This document shows positions 34,688-48,185 of a stretch of DNA of 64,000 nucleotides, piece by piece. Location of the stretch: assembly GCF_028476545.1 (NCBI RefSeq), contig NW_026731905.1:972001-1036000 (forward strand). The letters run 5' to 3'. Below the pieces are notes generated by a model. That model did no database searches and was not told where the DNA came from. It worked only from the letters and a program-made list of their open reading frames with translations. This DNA is from Physella acuta (Eukaryota; Mollusca; Gastropoda; Physidae). A program made the translations under genes and the position numbers. Position 1 is the first letter of the stretch; every line of letters begins with the position of its first letter.

Positions 34688-35182
34688 GTATAGTCCAAAC
34701 ATAAAGCAACACTTCAGTCCCATTACCAACTACTGAACTAGTTTTTTTTTTTTGGGTCAATTCAAACCAAAAAAAAAAAGAAAGTCCGATGGCATTCATA
34801 GACGAATCCTACTCAGATTAAAAATATAATTTCGTTTATTCAACTTCATTGTCTTGTTTTAGATATTGAACGTAGATGACAAGTTTGAATACACCAAATG
34901 CCACCCTTTTATTTATTGGTACACCAAATACTTTAAATTATCTACAGAATAATCAATACATCGTACCCGATTTAGAATCTTCAGTCTAATTTGTTAGTCC
35001 TAAAAAGATATTGTTAATTCATTAATTGAAAAAAATTTCCCATATATTTCGCCAACGTTAGCCCGTCCATATTTTATATGTGAGGCAGAAGTGAAGAGGT
35101 TATTGAGAGGCGGGCGCGTGATCAATGACCTATTTTCTGGCACATACTCTCTCGAGGTTCCCAGTTTTCCGTATTTTAATAG

Positions 35183-36425
35183 GGTTTTAGCGAGGTCTTG
35201 GGGGTTGTACCTCAGGGTTTTCATTGAGGTCTTGGGGCTGTACCTCAGGGTTTTAGCGAGGTCTTGGGGGCTGTACCTCAGGGTTTTAGCGAGGTCTTGA
35301 GGGCTGTACCTCAGTGTTTTCAGTGAGGTCTTGGGGGTTGTAACTCAGGGTTTTCAGTGAGGTCTTGGGGGCTGTACCTCAGGGTTTTAGCGAGGTCTTG
35401 AGGGCTGTACCTCAGGGTTTTGGCGAGGTCTTGGGGCTGTACCTCAGGGTTTCAGTGATGTCTTGGGACTGTACCTCAGGGTTTTCAGCGAGGTCTTGGG
35501 GCTGTACCTCAGGGTTTTAGCGAGGTCTTGAGGGCTGTACCTCAGGGTTTTTAGCGAGGTCTTGGGGCTGTACCTCAGGGTTTTAGCGAGGTCTTGGGGC
35601 TGTATTCCAGGGTTTTTAGCGAGGTCTTGGGGCTGTACCTCAGGGTTTTAGCGAGGTCTTGAGGGCTGTACCTCAGGTTTTTTAGCGAGGTCTTGGGGCT
35701 GTATTCCAGGGTTTTTAGCGAGGTCTTGGGGCTGTATTCCAGGGTTTTGGCGAGGTCTTGGGGCTGTATTCCAGGGTTTTGGCGAGGTCTTGGGGCTGTA
35801 CCTCAGGGTTTTCAGCGAGGTCTTGAGGGCTGTACCTCAGGGTTTTGGCGAGGTCTTGGGGCTGTACCTCAGGGTTTCAGTGATGTCTTGGGACTGTACC
35901 TCAGGGTTTTCAGCGAGGTCTTGGGGCTGTACCTCAGGGTTTTAGCGAGGTCTTGAGGGCTGTACCTCAGGGTTTTTAGCGAGGTCTTGGGGCTGTACCT
36001 CAGGGTTTTAGCGAGGTCTTGGGGCTGTATTCCAGGGTTTTTAGCGAGGTCTTGGGGCTGTACCTCAGGGTTTTAGCGAGGTCTTGAGGGCTGTACCTCA
36101 GGTTTTTTAGCGAGGTCTTGGGGCTGTATTCCAGGGTTTTTAGCGAGGTCTTGGGGCTGTATTCCAGGGTTTTGGCGAGGTCTTGGGGCTGTATTCCAGG
36201 GTTTTGGCGAGGTCTTGGGGCTGTACCTCAGGGTTTTCAGCGAGGTCTTGAGGGCTGTACCTCAGGGTTTTGGCGAGGTCTTGGGACTGAATTCCAGGGT
36301 TTTGGCGAGGTCTTGGGACTGTACCTCAGGGTTTTCAGCGAGGTCTTGGGGTTGTACCTCGGACGGTTTCTGTGAGGTCCATACCATAGGGTTTTGCTGA
36401 GGTCTTCGAATGTGGTGTATCTCAG
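35183..36425. repeat. 32-bp minisatellite with ~425-bp higher-order copy
   Basis: About 38 copies of GGTTTTAGCGAGGTCTTGGG GCTGTACCTCAG, with GGCG, TCAGCG and TATTCCAG variants. The variant order at 35423-35847 recurs at 35848-36272, so a block of about thirteen units was duplicated as a whole. Open frames with GLYSRV or LARSWG words are artefacts. Confidence 0.95.
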
Positions 36426-37773
<1,348 letters not shown>

Positions 37774-38710
37774 ACTAAATTGAAAATGATAGTGGACATT
37801 AAATGTGAACAGGCCGTGTACAAAGTTTTAAAAATTTGAACGGTCAATACAACGGTCTACACCAGCTAAAGCATCCCACGAGCTACTGGAATCACCACAA
37901 CAAACGGGTCACCCAGCAGACGTAGAAATCACGTTAAGAATCAGGCGGTACCAGAAACACGGCTAGAACTCCCTGAGGTTGTCGGTCTACGCTAGATAGA
38001 CAAGTAGAGAAAGTAGAAAATAAATAAAATTAGAATAAAAATGTCGGTAGGACAATACCGTCTGGTATGATATTTTTTTATGCCAGCGTTGCCGTAAAGT
38101 TCAGGGTTATGGATTGTGTGATAGGCAGAGAGGGTTAGGGCCGGAGTTATAGAGGAATAAGGCAGTTGTAATGCTAGCAGCATAAAAACAGCTACCATTT
38201 AGTCAGCCGGCGTTTTTTAGCGCTAAAGAAACAAGTATAAAACCTGTATAATAGCAGGCTTTCAAACGCGCTAAAAAGAAAATAATATTACATAATAATG
38301 TCGAGCTATATCTAGAAATAAACCACCTTTTAGTATCTAGCTATAGACAGCAGTAGAAGGCACTTTATATGATCAACACTACTCTCAGTGATTAAAAAAA
38401 ATAGCATTTGTCTTTTGAGCGAGGCCAATTAAATTTGAATTGTAAATTTTCGGAAATCGATCCTCTAGAGCTGACATTTAGATCACACAAATTCCTGCCC
38501 ATTATAATCATGGACTAAAAATCTTTTTAAACAGTTTTTGGTGGACTCTTTAAAATGAGCTAACAGCAGCATTGTAATTCTTCAAAGGAAATTAAATTGC
38601 AAATTTAAGAGGGCAGTTTATTTCAGCGCTGTTTAAAATAGATACATGGAGTAGATGAACAATTCACACACAGGTACAAAAAGGGGCAAGTCTGCCGCAC
38701 TGGTTAACAC

Positions 38711-39290
38711 AATATAAGCTTGTAACAGAACAAGTTATACAAGCTTGTAACAGAACAAGTTATACAAGCTTGTAACAGAACAAGTTATACAAGCTTGTAA
38801 CAGAACAAGTTATATAAGCTTGTAACAGAACAAGTTATACAAGCTTGTAACAGAACAAGTTAATATAAGCTTGTAACAGAACAAGTTATATAAGCTTGTA
38901 ACAGAACAAGTTATACAAGCTTGTAACAGAACAAACTATATAAGCTTGTAACAAAACAAGTTATACAAGCTTGTAACAGAACAAGTTATATAAGCTTGTA
39001 ACAGAACAAATTATACAAGGTTGTAACAGAACAAGTTAATATAAGCTTGTAACAGAACAAGTTATATAAGCTTGTAACAGAACAAACTATATAAGCTTGT
39101 AACAGAACAAGTTATACAAGCTTGTAACAGAACAAGTTATACAAGCTTGTAACAGAACAAATTATACAAGGTTGTAACAGAACAAGTTATACAAGGTTGT
39201 AACAGAACAAACTATATAAGCTTGTAACAAAACAAGTTAAACAAGCTTGTAACAGAACAAGTTATACAAGCTTGTAACAGAACAAGCTGG
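38711..39290. repeat. 25-bp minisatellite, ~23 copies
   Basis: The unit is AAGCTTGTAACAGAACAAGT plus TATAC. The junction of two units makes the palindrome ACAAGCTTGT, and the word ACTTGTTCTGTTACAAG on the other strand allows partial hairpins. Variants ATATAAG and ACTATATAAG occur in a non-random order. Confidence 0.95.
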
Positions 39291-39294
39291 TTAC

Positions 39295-39774
39295 AAAACT
39301 AGCTCTACCAAGTCTCCATGATTTCCGACTTGTTAGCACCCCACATTTCAGCAGTTAAAAACATTTACTGTCACTCAAATTAAAAAAAACAAAAGACGCC
39401 CCCCCCCACCTTGTCTCCTGTTAATTGAATTAGCTTTCTGAAAGCTCATGAATGCATTACGTAACACTAGAACGAAGCAAAAACACGAACTAATATTTTA
39501 GCACTGTACAGCTGTGTATATTGTTGACTCCGACAAAAGGGCCATACGTTGAAAATGTTGTGATTGACAGAGTGTCGACAATTCCGTAAACACGGCTCCA
39601 AGTTGGGCTCTTCTTGACGCGAACAGACTCGCATAAACAATAGCTCTCAGGGCGGGAAACATGGCGCTTTTGTTTCGTTGATTTAGATACATTCGTGTTT
39701 TTTATTTGCTCCCGTCTGGCGCGCGGACACGGGAACTGACGTCATCGGGGTGTGAGTAATGAGTTTCATCGTCT
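39295..39774. other. Unique sequence
   Basis: Contains a GC-richer patch (39590-39760) with GGCGGGAAACATGGCG. It resembles a promoter word but has no gene attached. Confidence 0.4.
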
Positions 39775-40225
39775 GACAACCGTGTATGTATTGTATGTAT
39801 TGTTGTCCGCTTGCCGTCTGACAGTCGTATGTCCTGTTGTCTGAGCACATTACACTCTCGATCGTCTGACAACCACGTATGTATTGTTGTCTGTTTGCTG
39901 TCTGACAGTCGTATGTCCTGTTGTCTGACCACATTACACTCTCGATCGTCTGACAACCACGTATGTATTGTTGTCTGTTTGCTGTCTGACAGTCGTATGT
40001 CCTGTTGTCTGACCACATTACACTCTCGATCGTCTGACTACCACGTATGTATTGTTGTCTGTTTGCTGTCTGACAGTCGTATGTCCTGTTGTCTGACCAC
40101 ATTACACTCTCCATCGTCTGACAACCGTGTATGTATTGTATGTATTGTTGTCTGCTTGCTGTCTGACAGTCGTATGTCCTGTTGTCTGAGCACATTACAC
40201 TCTGCGTCCTCTGACAGCCGTACGT
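39775..40225. repeat. 84-bp minisatellite, ~5 copies
   Basis: The unit contains CGTCTGACAACCACGTATGT, ATTGTTGTCTGTTTGCTGTC, TGACAGTCGTATGTCCTGTT and GTCTGACCACATTACACTCT. It includes an internal half-repeat (GTCTGAC occurs several times per unit). As 84 bp is 28 codons, both strands stay open (196 and 167 residues) as an artefact. Confidence 0.95.
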
Positions 40226-41515
40226 CCTGTTCTGTTTACTCTGATAACATCCAAACAGAGTTTCTTTCAACAATTATTTTTCGGGGAGAAAGGGGGAAGA
40301 GAAGGGAGGTCTAACAAAATTGAAGGGGGGGGGGGGGGAGGGGCTCTTTAAAAGAAAATAACCGATGTGAGGATTGAAAGAGGCAGACTTTCTTTCAGAC
40401 GTTTTTCTCCTGGGAGGGGTACTTGAAACTTTCGGGGAGGAGGGTCGACACTATATTTGTTATATTACTTCTATTTCGGGGGGGGGGGGGGGTAGACGTG
40501 CTTCCAGGGGGGCAGTGCTTCCCCCCGCCCGAAAAAATGCCTGAAAGAAACACTGGACAGAGATAAAAGTATATATTTTCATGGCAGATTATACTTTTTA
40601 ATTTTTTTTTGGTCTTGGAGTGTGTGTGTGTGTGTGTGTGTGGTGTGTGGGGGTGTGTGGGGGTAGTACCTCTCTCCCTCTCACCCCTTCGGAAAGATGC
40701 CAGAAAGAAACGCAATGCATCCAACAACAATATTTCCATCGGTACAGAATCTCATTGATTTCCCCGAGTAATGCAAACACTTGGAGCAAGCCTCACTAAA
40801 AGTACAAGTCAAGAAACGAAAAAGTAAGTCAAGAAAAAATATACAAGATAACAAAATCGATAACAATTCCAGAATTTTCGTGGACTTCAATCTCCAGTAA
40901 CAGTTTGTGACAAGCCTGTAAGACAATTTTTTTTCCCATAAGATGACTTGAGATTTGATGAGAAATTTTTACTGAACTCCAAGCGTCTTCGTCTAAAAAC
41001 GATTAAAAAAAAAGGTTTTCCTAAGTAAAAAATATTTTACAAACCTCAAAGAAAATAGATAATATACCTAAAAATGTCTAACGAACCTCCAAGAAAATAA
41101 ACAACTTGCCCTAAAAAAATGTTTGTCCCTCATCAAAGTTTTGTTGTAAGGGGATAACAGTAAATATCCCGGAGAAAAGAAAATTAAATACGTTTACATT
41201 TTTTTGGGCCACAGCGGAAAAGAAGAAAATTCGGCTGTTTATTAAATGAGTTATGGGGGTGTAATCAACAACGTTTTCTTGTGTGGAGAAAATGATAAAT
41301 TGCTTAAAAATGGCATGTCAGAAATATTTAACTCGATTCGGTGGGAAATGTAGAATATAAAAAAATGTTATTTAAATACGCATTTTTGTGAGGAAATATA
41401 AACATGAATAAAAAAAAAAGAAATATACGATACAGGCTCAACATTCCCGCATGTTGCAGATTTGATGAAAGGTCAAACGTCTCGAAGGTCAAACAACGGG
41501 GAGTGAACAGCCAAA
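40226..41515. other. Unique sequence with poly-G and GT runs
   Basis: Poly-G tracts near 40325-40340 and 40480-40492 and a (GT)n run at 40620-40645. The rest is AT-rich. Nothing is recognised. Confidence 0.5.
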
Positions 41516-41880
41516 CATGTAGCCAACAGGCTATGTTAGATGTAGCAAATAGTCTATGTTAGATGTAGCTAACAGTCATTGCTACATGTAGCCAGTAGTC
41601 TATGTTAGATGTAGCCAACAGTCTATCTTACATGTAGCAAAAAGTTTTTGTTACAGTTAGCCAACAGTCTATGTTAGATGTAGCAAATCTTTATTGTTAC
41701 ACGTAGCAAACGGTCTATGTTAGATGTAACCACCAGTCTATGTTAGATGTAGCAAATAGTTTTTGTTACATGTACACAACAGTCTATGTTACATGTAACC
41801 AACAGTCTATGTTAGATGTAGCAAATAGTTTTTTTTACATGTAGCCAACAGCATATGTTGTGTGCAGCCAACAGCACATC
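41516..41880. repeat. Minisatellite, ~29-31 bp unit
   Basis: About twelve copies of AGTCTATGTTAGATGTAGC followed by AAATAGTTTTTGTTACATG-type sequence. Imperfect, with point changes spread over the unit. Confidence 0.85.
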
Positions 41881-42019
41881 AGTTGTTTCCCTTACAGCTA
41901 AATACTAAAGAGGATAAAGACAAAGACGGATAATCAAGAGACAACAAGCGACCTTAAGACGTCAGAGACAATTAACAATCTTAAGACGTCAGACAACAAG
42001 TGTCTTTAGGACGTCAGAA

Positions 42020-42535
42020 TATTGTCGACGGAGAAACCAACAAACGTCACAGTACGTCAATACATTGGAGCCGTCTTCTTGCAATAGACGTCACATTATA
42101 TCTATACACGGAGCCATCTTCTCGCAATTGACGTCACAGTACGTCAATACACGGAGCCATCTTATCGCAATAGACGTCACAGTACGTCAATATATTGGAG
42201 CCGTCTTCTCGCAATAGACGTCACAGTACGTCAATACACGGAGCCATCTTATCGCAATAGACGTCACAGTACGTCAATATATTGGAGCCGTCTTCTCGCA
42301 ATAGACGTCACAGTTCGTCAATACATTGGAGCCGCCTCCTGGCATTTTGGAGACGTCACAATACGTCAATGCACGGAGCTGTCTTATCGCAATAGACGTC
42401 ACTGTATATCTATACACGGAGCCATCTTCTTGTAATAGACGCCACAGTACGTCAATACATTGGAGCCGTCTTTACGTAATTTGGAGACGTCACAGTACGT
42501 CAATACACAGAGCCATCTTATCGCAATTTGGAGCC
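42020..42535. repeat. 43-bp minisatellite with repeated GACGTCAC
   Basis: About twelve copies of GACGTCACAGTACGTCAATA, CACGGAGCCATCTTATCGCA and ATA. Variants swap ATTGGAGCCGTC for CACGGAGCCATC, often alternately. Every unit carries a CRE-like ACGTCA word, and at least one copy (42128 region) has TGACGTCAC. Confidence 0.93.
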
Positions 42536-44335
42536 AATTTCTCACGCCTTGGCGGTTTGAACTAAGCGCCATTATGACGTCTGCGGGCCGGGGTCGAATT
42601 AATTGGGGAAATCAAATAGACCCAATCAGTTTCAATCACGCAGTCAAGGTCAGGGCAAACAATGGCTACCTTGTTTGCTACCTTGAAGCTACTCGACATT
42701 TATTTAGGAAAGAGAGTGCAGAGGAACTCTATTTCAATGGCTCTGAATAAATTGGATTAGACAGTTAATTCAGTTAAATCGTAATAGAAAGCGCAGATCT
42801 GTATTGATTTTCTGGGAAGACAGAACCGGAAATGACAGCGGACAGGAAGGGAAGGAGGGGGGGGGGGGGGTGGCGGATAGGGCTAGAGACTAGCTGGGCT
42901 AGTCGATAGTGATTGTGTGTATCTTATTGATGAGGCTTGTTATTGTAGGTTCTAAACCTCGGCGCGTCAAGACGATTGTAGGAAAAAAGTCACAGGAGAA
43001 AAAAATTCAGGAAAAAAAAGAAAAAAAGTCACAGGAAAAAAAGTCACACATATATATTTGCATGTAATTTTTTTGTTGATACTTTTAGGTTTTCAGAAAG
43101 TGCAAATGAACATTCGATTAATGGAGACAAGCGAGTTGATGAGATTCCTTCCATAGTGTTGTTGACATGGAATAAAAACGTGCTTTTTAGATTTAGACCG
43201 TAAAAAAAAATAAAAAATAAAAACTTAAGCCTAAAATTAATTTAGAAATTTTATATTTTTAGAATAAATGCTATAAAAGTTGCAAATCCAGAGAACTTGA
43301 AAATAATTTGTTGAGTTTAAGGCTACATTTCTATTTATTTTCATCAAGCCTAAGTTATAACCGGATGTTTCACTTTCGTAAGACAAATATTGATTGGCTG
43401 TACAGTAACTTAGTGATCGATAACTATTTGTTTACAAAACTTTGCAGATCAAGTTTTTAAATAACAATGCAAATTTAAAACCCCATGACCTAGTTTTCTA
43501 TTTTTAGCTTACAATGTGTACAATAAAATTTATGTCGGCCTATCCAATAGCAGGATGCCATTGTTTATGTCGCCATTACACGTGAAAACCAAATTGTTTT
43601 TGCTTTTTTTTTAAATTTTATTTAGTTACCGAAAATATTAAAAACATCAAATACGTCCAATCTTTAGTAAAGTCCGAAAAAAACCAGACAGACATGCGCC
43701 GTGCAAGATTTTTAAATTAATTTATGCACCTCTCAAATACCTTTGAGACTTTTCTCGCTTGTGTCCATTAAATGTAAAGTAAACATTTTAGATATATGTG
43801 CGTAGGTTGTATTTGTATGGTAACCCACGTAAAACTATTTAGTCTGAAGCATCTGGGTTTTAATTCCGTTATAGAATAAAATTAAGTAGAAAGTTTCTAT
43901 CTACTCAGATTTCATCGTTTTTTTTTAAAAAAATACAAACTTTAAATCAGCGTGAAATAGGAAAAAAAGACATTGGTAATGTGATTTGTTGTTCTTAACT
44001 CGTCGCAACAATAGTTCAGCCACCTTTACTGCCCACATTTATCGCCCATATTACATCACAAAACATAGGATCAAGCCGAAAATCCGACACGGTACAAAGG
44101 CTGCCGTTGAAGCCAAACGTCAACAATACACAATGTGGACGGACATGGCCGAAAGACGAAAGCCTTACGGCAACAACAAAAAAAGCCACAAAACACAACT
44201 TTTATATTTAATATTTTACCAGGTATTTAAATAAATGTGTAAAATAAAATTCATAAAAAAACGTTTTAATAACAAGCTTTTATGTTATAATGCAAAAACA
44301 AGTTAATAAAAAGTCTAGTGACAATTTAAGCGCAA
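42536..44335. other. Unique AT-rich sequence
   Basis: A poly-G tract lies near 42857-42870. The frame at 43986-44234 is not recognisable as a protein domain. Confidence 0.45.
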
Positions 44336-44339
44336 TTTC

Positions 44340-44690
44340 CTTAATTAATTTTTTGTGACCGAACGAAAGGGTATTTTTGAAAACTTTCTTCGGCAATATT
44401 AGTTTAAATTATGGCAGAAATCGATTGGTAAATGTTTCAAGTCGCTAAGTGGTCTGGTTGCCGAGATATGGGCCAAAAACTGCATTTTTTTCGAGGTTTT
44501 TTGGCTTTTCCGTGAAATCCAGGAAGGAATTCCGGGAATTTTTTTGGCCCACAATCATCCTCGGAACTTGCTTAACATATTTGCTTTGGAACTAGTCCTC
44601 GATATTGCTTCGTTGAGGAGGAGATACGACTTAAAGCTGCGGACACACATCCATCCATCCATCCATCCATCCATCCATCCAAAAATAACG
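44340..44690 (+). repeat. Dispersed repeat ending in (CATC)n
   Basis: The sequence TGGTCTGGTTGCCGAGATAT, GGGCCAAAAACTGC and a later GGAGATACGACTTAAAG leads into CGGACACACATCCATCCATC, a (CATC)8 run. Similar unit-plus-short-tandem-tail architecture is seen at 14270-14800 and, reversed, at 53880. This makes it likely to be an interspersed repeat, but the class is unknown. Confidence 0.45.
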
Positions 44691-45289
44691 AATTAATAAT
44701 CGCAATTGTCAGTATGGAAATTGCGCCATAAAGTAGAACATAAATTATACACTACTATTTAAATAACTATAATTTATTTTCTACTTTTTAGTGCATTATA
44801 ACATATAAGCTTGTAAAAAAATATTTCCTTAGCAAAAATTGCCCTTTTCTGTGTTTTTTTTTCTTTGACTTTTTTTTCCCCGGTTCACCCAATAGCAACA
44901 GCGGTATCATTACAGGTTAGTTAATGAGGTTTAGTGGGGAATCAACAAGTTCAGGTAAAAATTAAATTGAAATTTCGACTTCATGAACTTTAACTTTTAT
45001 TCAAAGTTGAAGCGAATTTTTTGCCCAAATTCGGGGAAACTTTAAAAAAGAAATTGCTATAAAACAAGAGCTACTAAATATAAGCCATGTAAAGTTCCTC
45101 TTTACACCTAACGAGCTGCACTAGAAACCAAAATTCACAACCCTCAAAATGTAGTCATAACGTTTCAACCCACACTCTAGTCATACTACATTTAAATAAA
45201 AATGTAACATTTTTTCGTCATTTTGAATATTTAAAAAAAAAAAAAAGATGGGCTATATCCTCCAAATCAGCAATATATCTCCTTAGTTT

Positions 45290-45607
45290 AAGAGTCCTAT
45301 AAATGACGCCACACTATTTTAGCCGACAGGATTAGCTTTTACCTATTCCTCTTTAGCGTCACATTACGCCACATAAAGACAGCCCCCCCCCCCCCAGCCC
45401 CCCCCCCCCCCCCTCACCGATAAAACATCTTAGGGAAAATAGTTCTTAAAAGAAAAGTAAAAATATGTTTAAAAAAAACACACACATTTTTACCCGACGT
45501 CGGCTGCAGCACATCGTGACTAATGTCTATTCCCCACCCCCCGACCCACCCTTCGCCCCTCCCTCCAACCCCACTTGGTGCATGACATCATTTATGGACA
45601 GCCCCTC
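45290..45607. mobile_element. Decayed PIF/Harbinger-like MITE
   Basis: Left AGTCCTATAAATGACGCCAC and right ATGACATCATTTATGGACAG with CCCCT are degenerate versions of the inverted ends of the MITE at 31460-31848. The internal block AGCTTTTACC also matches. Poly-C tracts lie at 45384-45413. The ends are much more diverged than in the other copy, so this is older. Confidence 0.7.
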
Positions 45608-45894
45608 GCTTAACAGGAACCCTACTAGCCTATTAAAAGAAACAAAAAACGACACAACTTTGTCTTAAAAAGTTCATTATTTTTTTTGTTCATTCTCCCC
45701 CCCCCCCCACCCCCAGACAGTCACTAGACGCAGCGTCATTGCCCGGCCCGACTTGGCCTTTGTACGATCAATATCGATTGATTTTAGCAGCTAAACTACA
45801 AACTAATTGAGGTGGATGAGATGGTGATTGTAAAATAATGTTACGTAAGAGTTGCGGGAAATCTGGGGGAGGAGATCAAAGACAGCCTTCTCAT

Positions 45895-46295
45895 TGGGAT
45901 CACTCAGCTAAATCTTGACCCTAGTATCACTCAGCTAAATCTTGACCCTAGTATCACTCAGCTAAATCTTGACCCTAGTATCACTCAGCTAAATCTTGAC
46001 CCTAGTATCACTCAGCTAAATCTTGACCCTAGCATCACTCAGCTCAATCTTGACCCTAGCATCACTCAGCTCAATCTTGACTGGGATCACTCAGCTAAAT
46101 CTTGACCCTAGCATCACTCAGCTCAATCTTGACCCTAGCATCACTCAGCTCAATCTTGACTGGGATCACTCAGCTAAATCTTGACCCTGGCATCACTCAG
46201 CTAAATCTTGACTGGGATCACTCAGCTAAATCTTGACTGGGATCACTCAGCTAAATCTTGACTGGGATCACTCAGCTCAATCTTGACCCTGGCAT
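45895..46295. repeat. 27/24-bp minisatellite
   Basis: About fifteen copies of TCACTCAGCTAAATCTTGAC followed by either CCTAGTA/CCTAGCA (27 bp) or TGGGA (24 to 25 bp). The two unit types occur in blocks. Confidence 0.95.
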
Positions 46296-46309
46296 ATTAT
46301 GTTCATTAT

Positions 46310-46830
46310 GGCCTTTAACTGATGGATTTATACTGATAACTTTTTAACTTACTGATTTATGCCGATAACTTTTTTAGTGATGTATTTTTTACTGATAACT
46401 TTTTTTACTTATTGATTTATGCTGATAACCTTTTTTAACTGCTAGATTTCTAGTGATAACTTTTTAACTAATTGATTTATACTGATCTTGTACTGATGGA
46501 TTTATAATACTGACTCTATACTGCCGACTTTTTATTAATGGTGGTTTTAATGATTTTTACTGGTGGCTTTTTATTGACATCTTGATACTGATGGTGTTGA
46601 TGGCTTTGTACGTCTTAGTGTTGGCTTTGATTGATTTTAACGAATGACTGTTTACCAAGGTCATTATGCTGATGGCTTTGTACTGATGGTTTTTTGCTGA
46701 TGGATTTTGTGGATTTCACGATACTTCTGGCTTTATAATGATGGCTTTATACTGGTGCATGTATACAATACTGAAGGCCTTATACAGATGGCTTTATACA
46801 ACTGATATCACACTGCTGAATTTGCAATGG
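46310..46830. repeat. Degenerate minisatellite, ~16-30 bp unit
   Basis: Loose repeats of ACTGATGGCTTTATACT and ACTGATAACTTTTTTAACT. The high divergence suggests an old array. Confidence 0.65.
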
Positions 46831-46919
46831 CACTACCCAGAATCAGAGGTATTGTGAGGTATAACACAACAGCCCATTGTTACACTGTTTGTTGTAAACG
46901 CCAACACTCACAGAATAAC

Positions 46920-47012
46920 ATAGAACAAGATGATAAGATAGAACAAGATATAACAAGATAGAACAAGATAGAACAAGATAGAACAAGATAGAACAAATTA
47001 GAACAAGATAGA
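46920..47012. repeat. 10-bp tandem repeat
   Basis: About nine copies of AGAACAAGAT. The following DNA to 47794 is unique, with an RFX X-box-like word at 47580. Confidence 0.9.
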
Positions 47013-47579
47013 CTAGAACTGTCAAAGCACTAGCTATACTCTGTCACACGACTAGCTAGGCTTTAACTGTATGGCTGCTAGCTTAATGCTATTACACTGC
47101 TAGCCAGAAGCTAACTATCCCACTGCTAGCTACATGTTAAATTAACATCTATTTCTTCAAGCAAAAGTGCTACAAATGACATGATTTATAATTTTAAAAA
47201 ATATATGAGCAGAAAAGCAAATTTTTCGCTAGGTCATGCCAAAAAATACGGATTAGTTTGGTAATGCAAACACGGAATTAGCTCATGCAACAATAACTAA
47301 TGGAATAGTGATCGGCTGATAATATAAATTAAAATCGATTGATTCAGAAATCAATAATATGCAATCTACAAAATAATACCCAAACAATTTTTTTTCTTAT
47401 TTTTTACATTATTTAAGTCCAGTTTTCTTTTTTTTTCCTAGTTAAAGACATTTGATATCCCGGTTTATCGATTCAGTATTGGCGGCTATTCTGTGAAGGC
47501 ACGGCTAGGAAGAACAGAATCATTGAAAATAGTTGCAGTTAAATAAGGATGAAAAAAAAACCCCAACCTTACAATCGCC

Positions 47580-47593
47580 GTTACTATGGTAAC
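47580..47593 (+). promoter_or_regulatory. RFX X-box-like palindrome
   Basis: GTTACTATGGTAAC matches the RFX-binding X-box pattern (GTTNCCATGGNAAC) at all but one central position. It lies in the GC-richest unique patch of its neighbourhood (47460-47760). No gene is attached in this window, so function is not supported. Confidence 0.35.
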
Positions 47594-47787
47594 CGAAGGA
47601 GAGACGCGGGGTGGGTCGGGGGAGAAAGTAGACTGACGCTAAGACTGACGTGTCACTGACGGCATGTCGAATACGCTGACGCCTGTTGCGACCCAAACGG
47701 ATGGCGTGTGATGGTCGAGTCGTTAGCGTGTTTGACGAGGAAGGTGTTTGCATACATGGATTAAATACGTCAGTGCAATAAAGTTAT

Positions 47788-47889
<102 letters not shown>

Positions 47890-47934
47890 GTATATGTATC
47901 TGTATGTATATATAATCTATATCTAGAATATCTA

Positions 47935-48142
47935 TAATCTATAATCTATATCCATGTCTATTCTATATTCTATATTCTATGCTCTATGTGCTATGTTCTA
48001 TATGCTATTTTAATTATTCTATGTTCAATGTCTTGTGTTTTTTTTCCATGTTCCATATTCCATGTTCCATGTTCCATGTTCCATGTTCCAAGTTACATGT
48101 TCCATGTTCAATGTTACATGTTCCATGTTCCATGTCTCAATT
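47935..48142. repeat. Degenerate short tandem repeats (CTATATTCTATG / TTCCATG)
   Basis: A run of CTATATTCTAT-type repeats passes into about eleven copies of CATGTTC or CATGTTCCATGTTCCA. Two related short repeats probably arose from one another by point change. Confidence 0.85.
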
Positions 48143-48185
48143 GTTTATTTACATTTTTGATGAAACCGTCTCATTGATTTCTTTA

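Noticed and set aside
38711-39290. CRISPR-like array because of regular repeats
   Set aside because: The units are directly adjacent with no unique spacers, and the window is eukaryotic. The same holds for the 40-bp and 64-bp arrays.
39645-39690. E2F-like GGCGGGAAA promoter with a start codon
   Set aside because: The frame closes after six codons and no downstream exon could be supported.
39683-40314. 196- and 167-residue frames on opposite strands
   Set aside because: Produced by the 84-bp (28-codon) tandem repeat. No unique domain.
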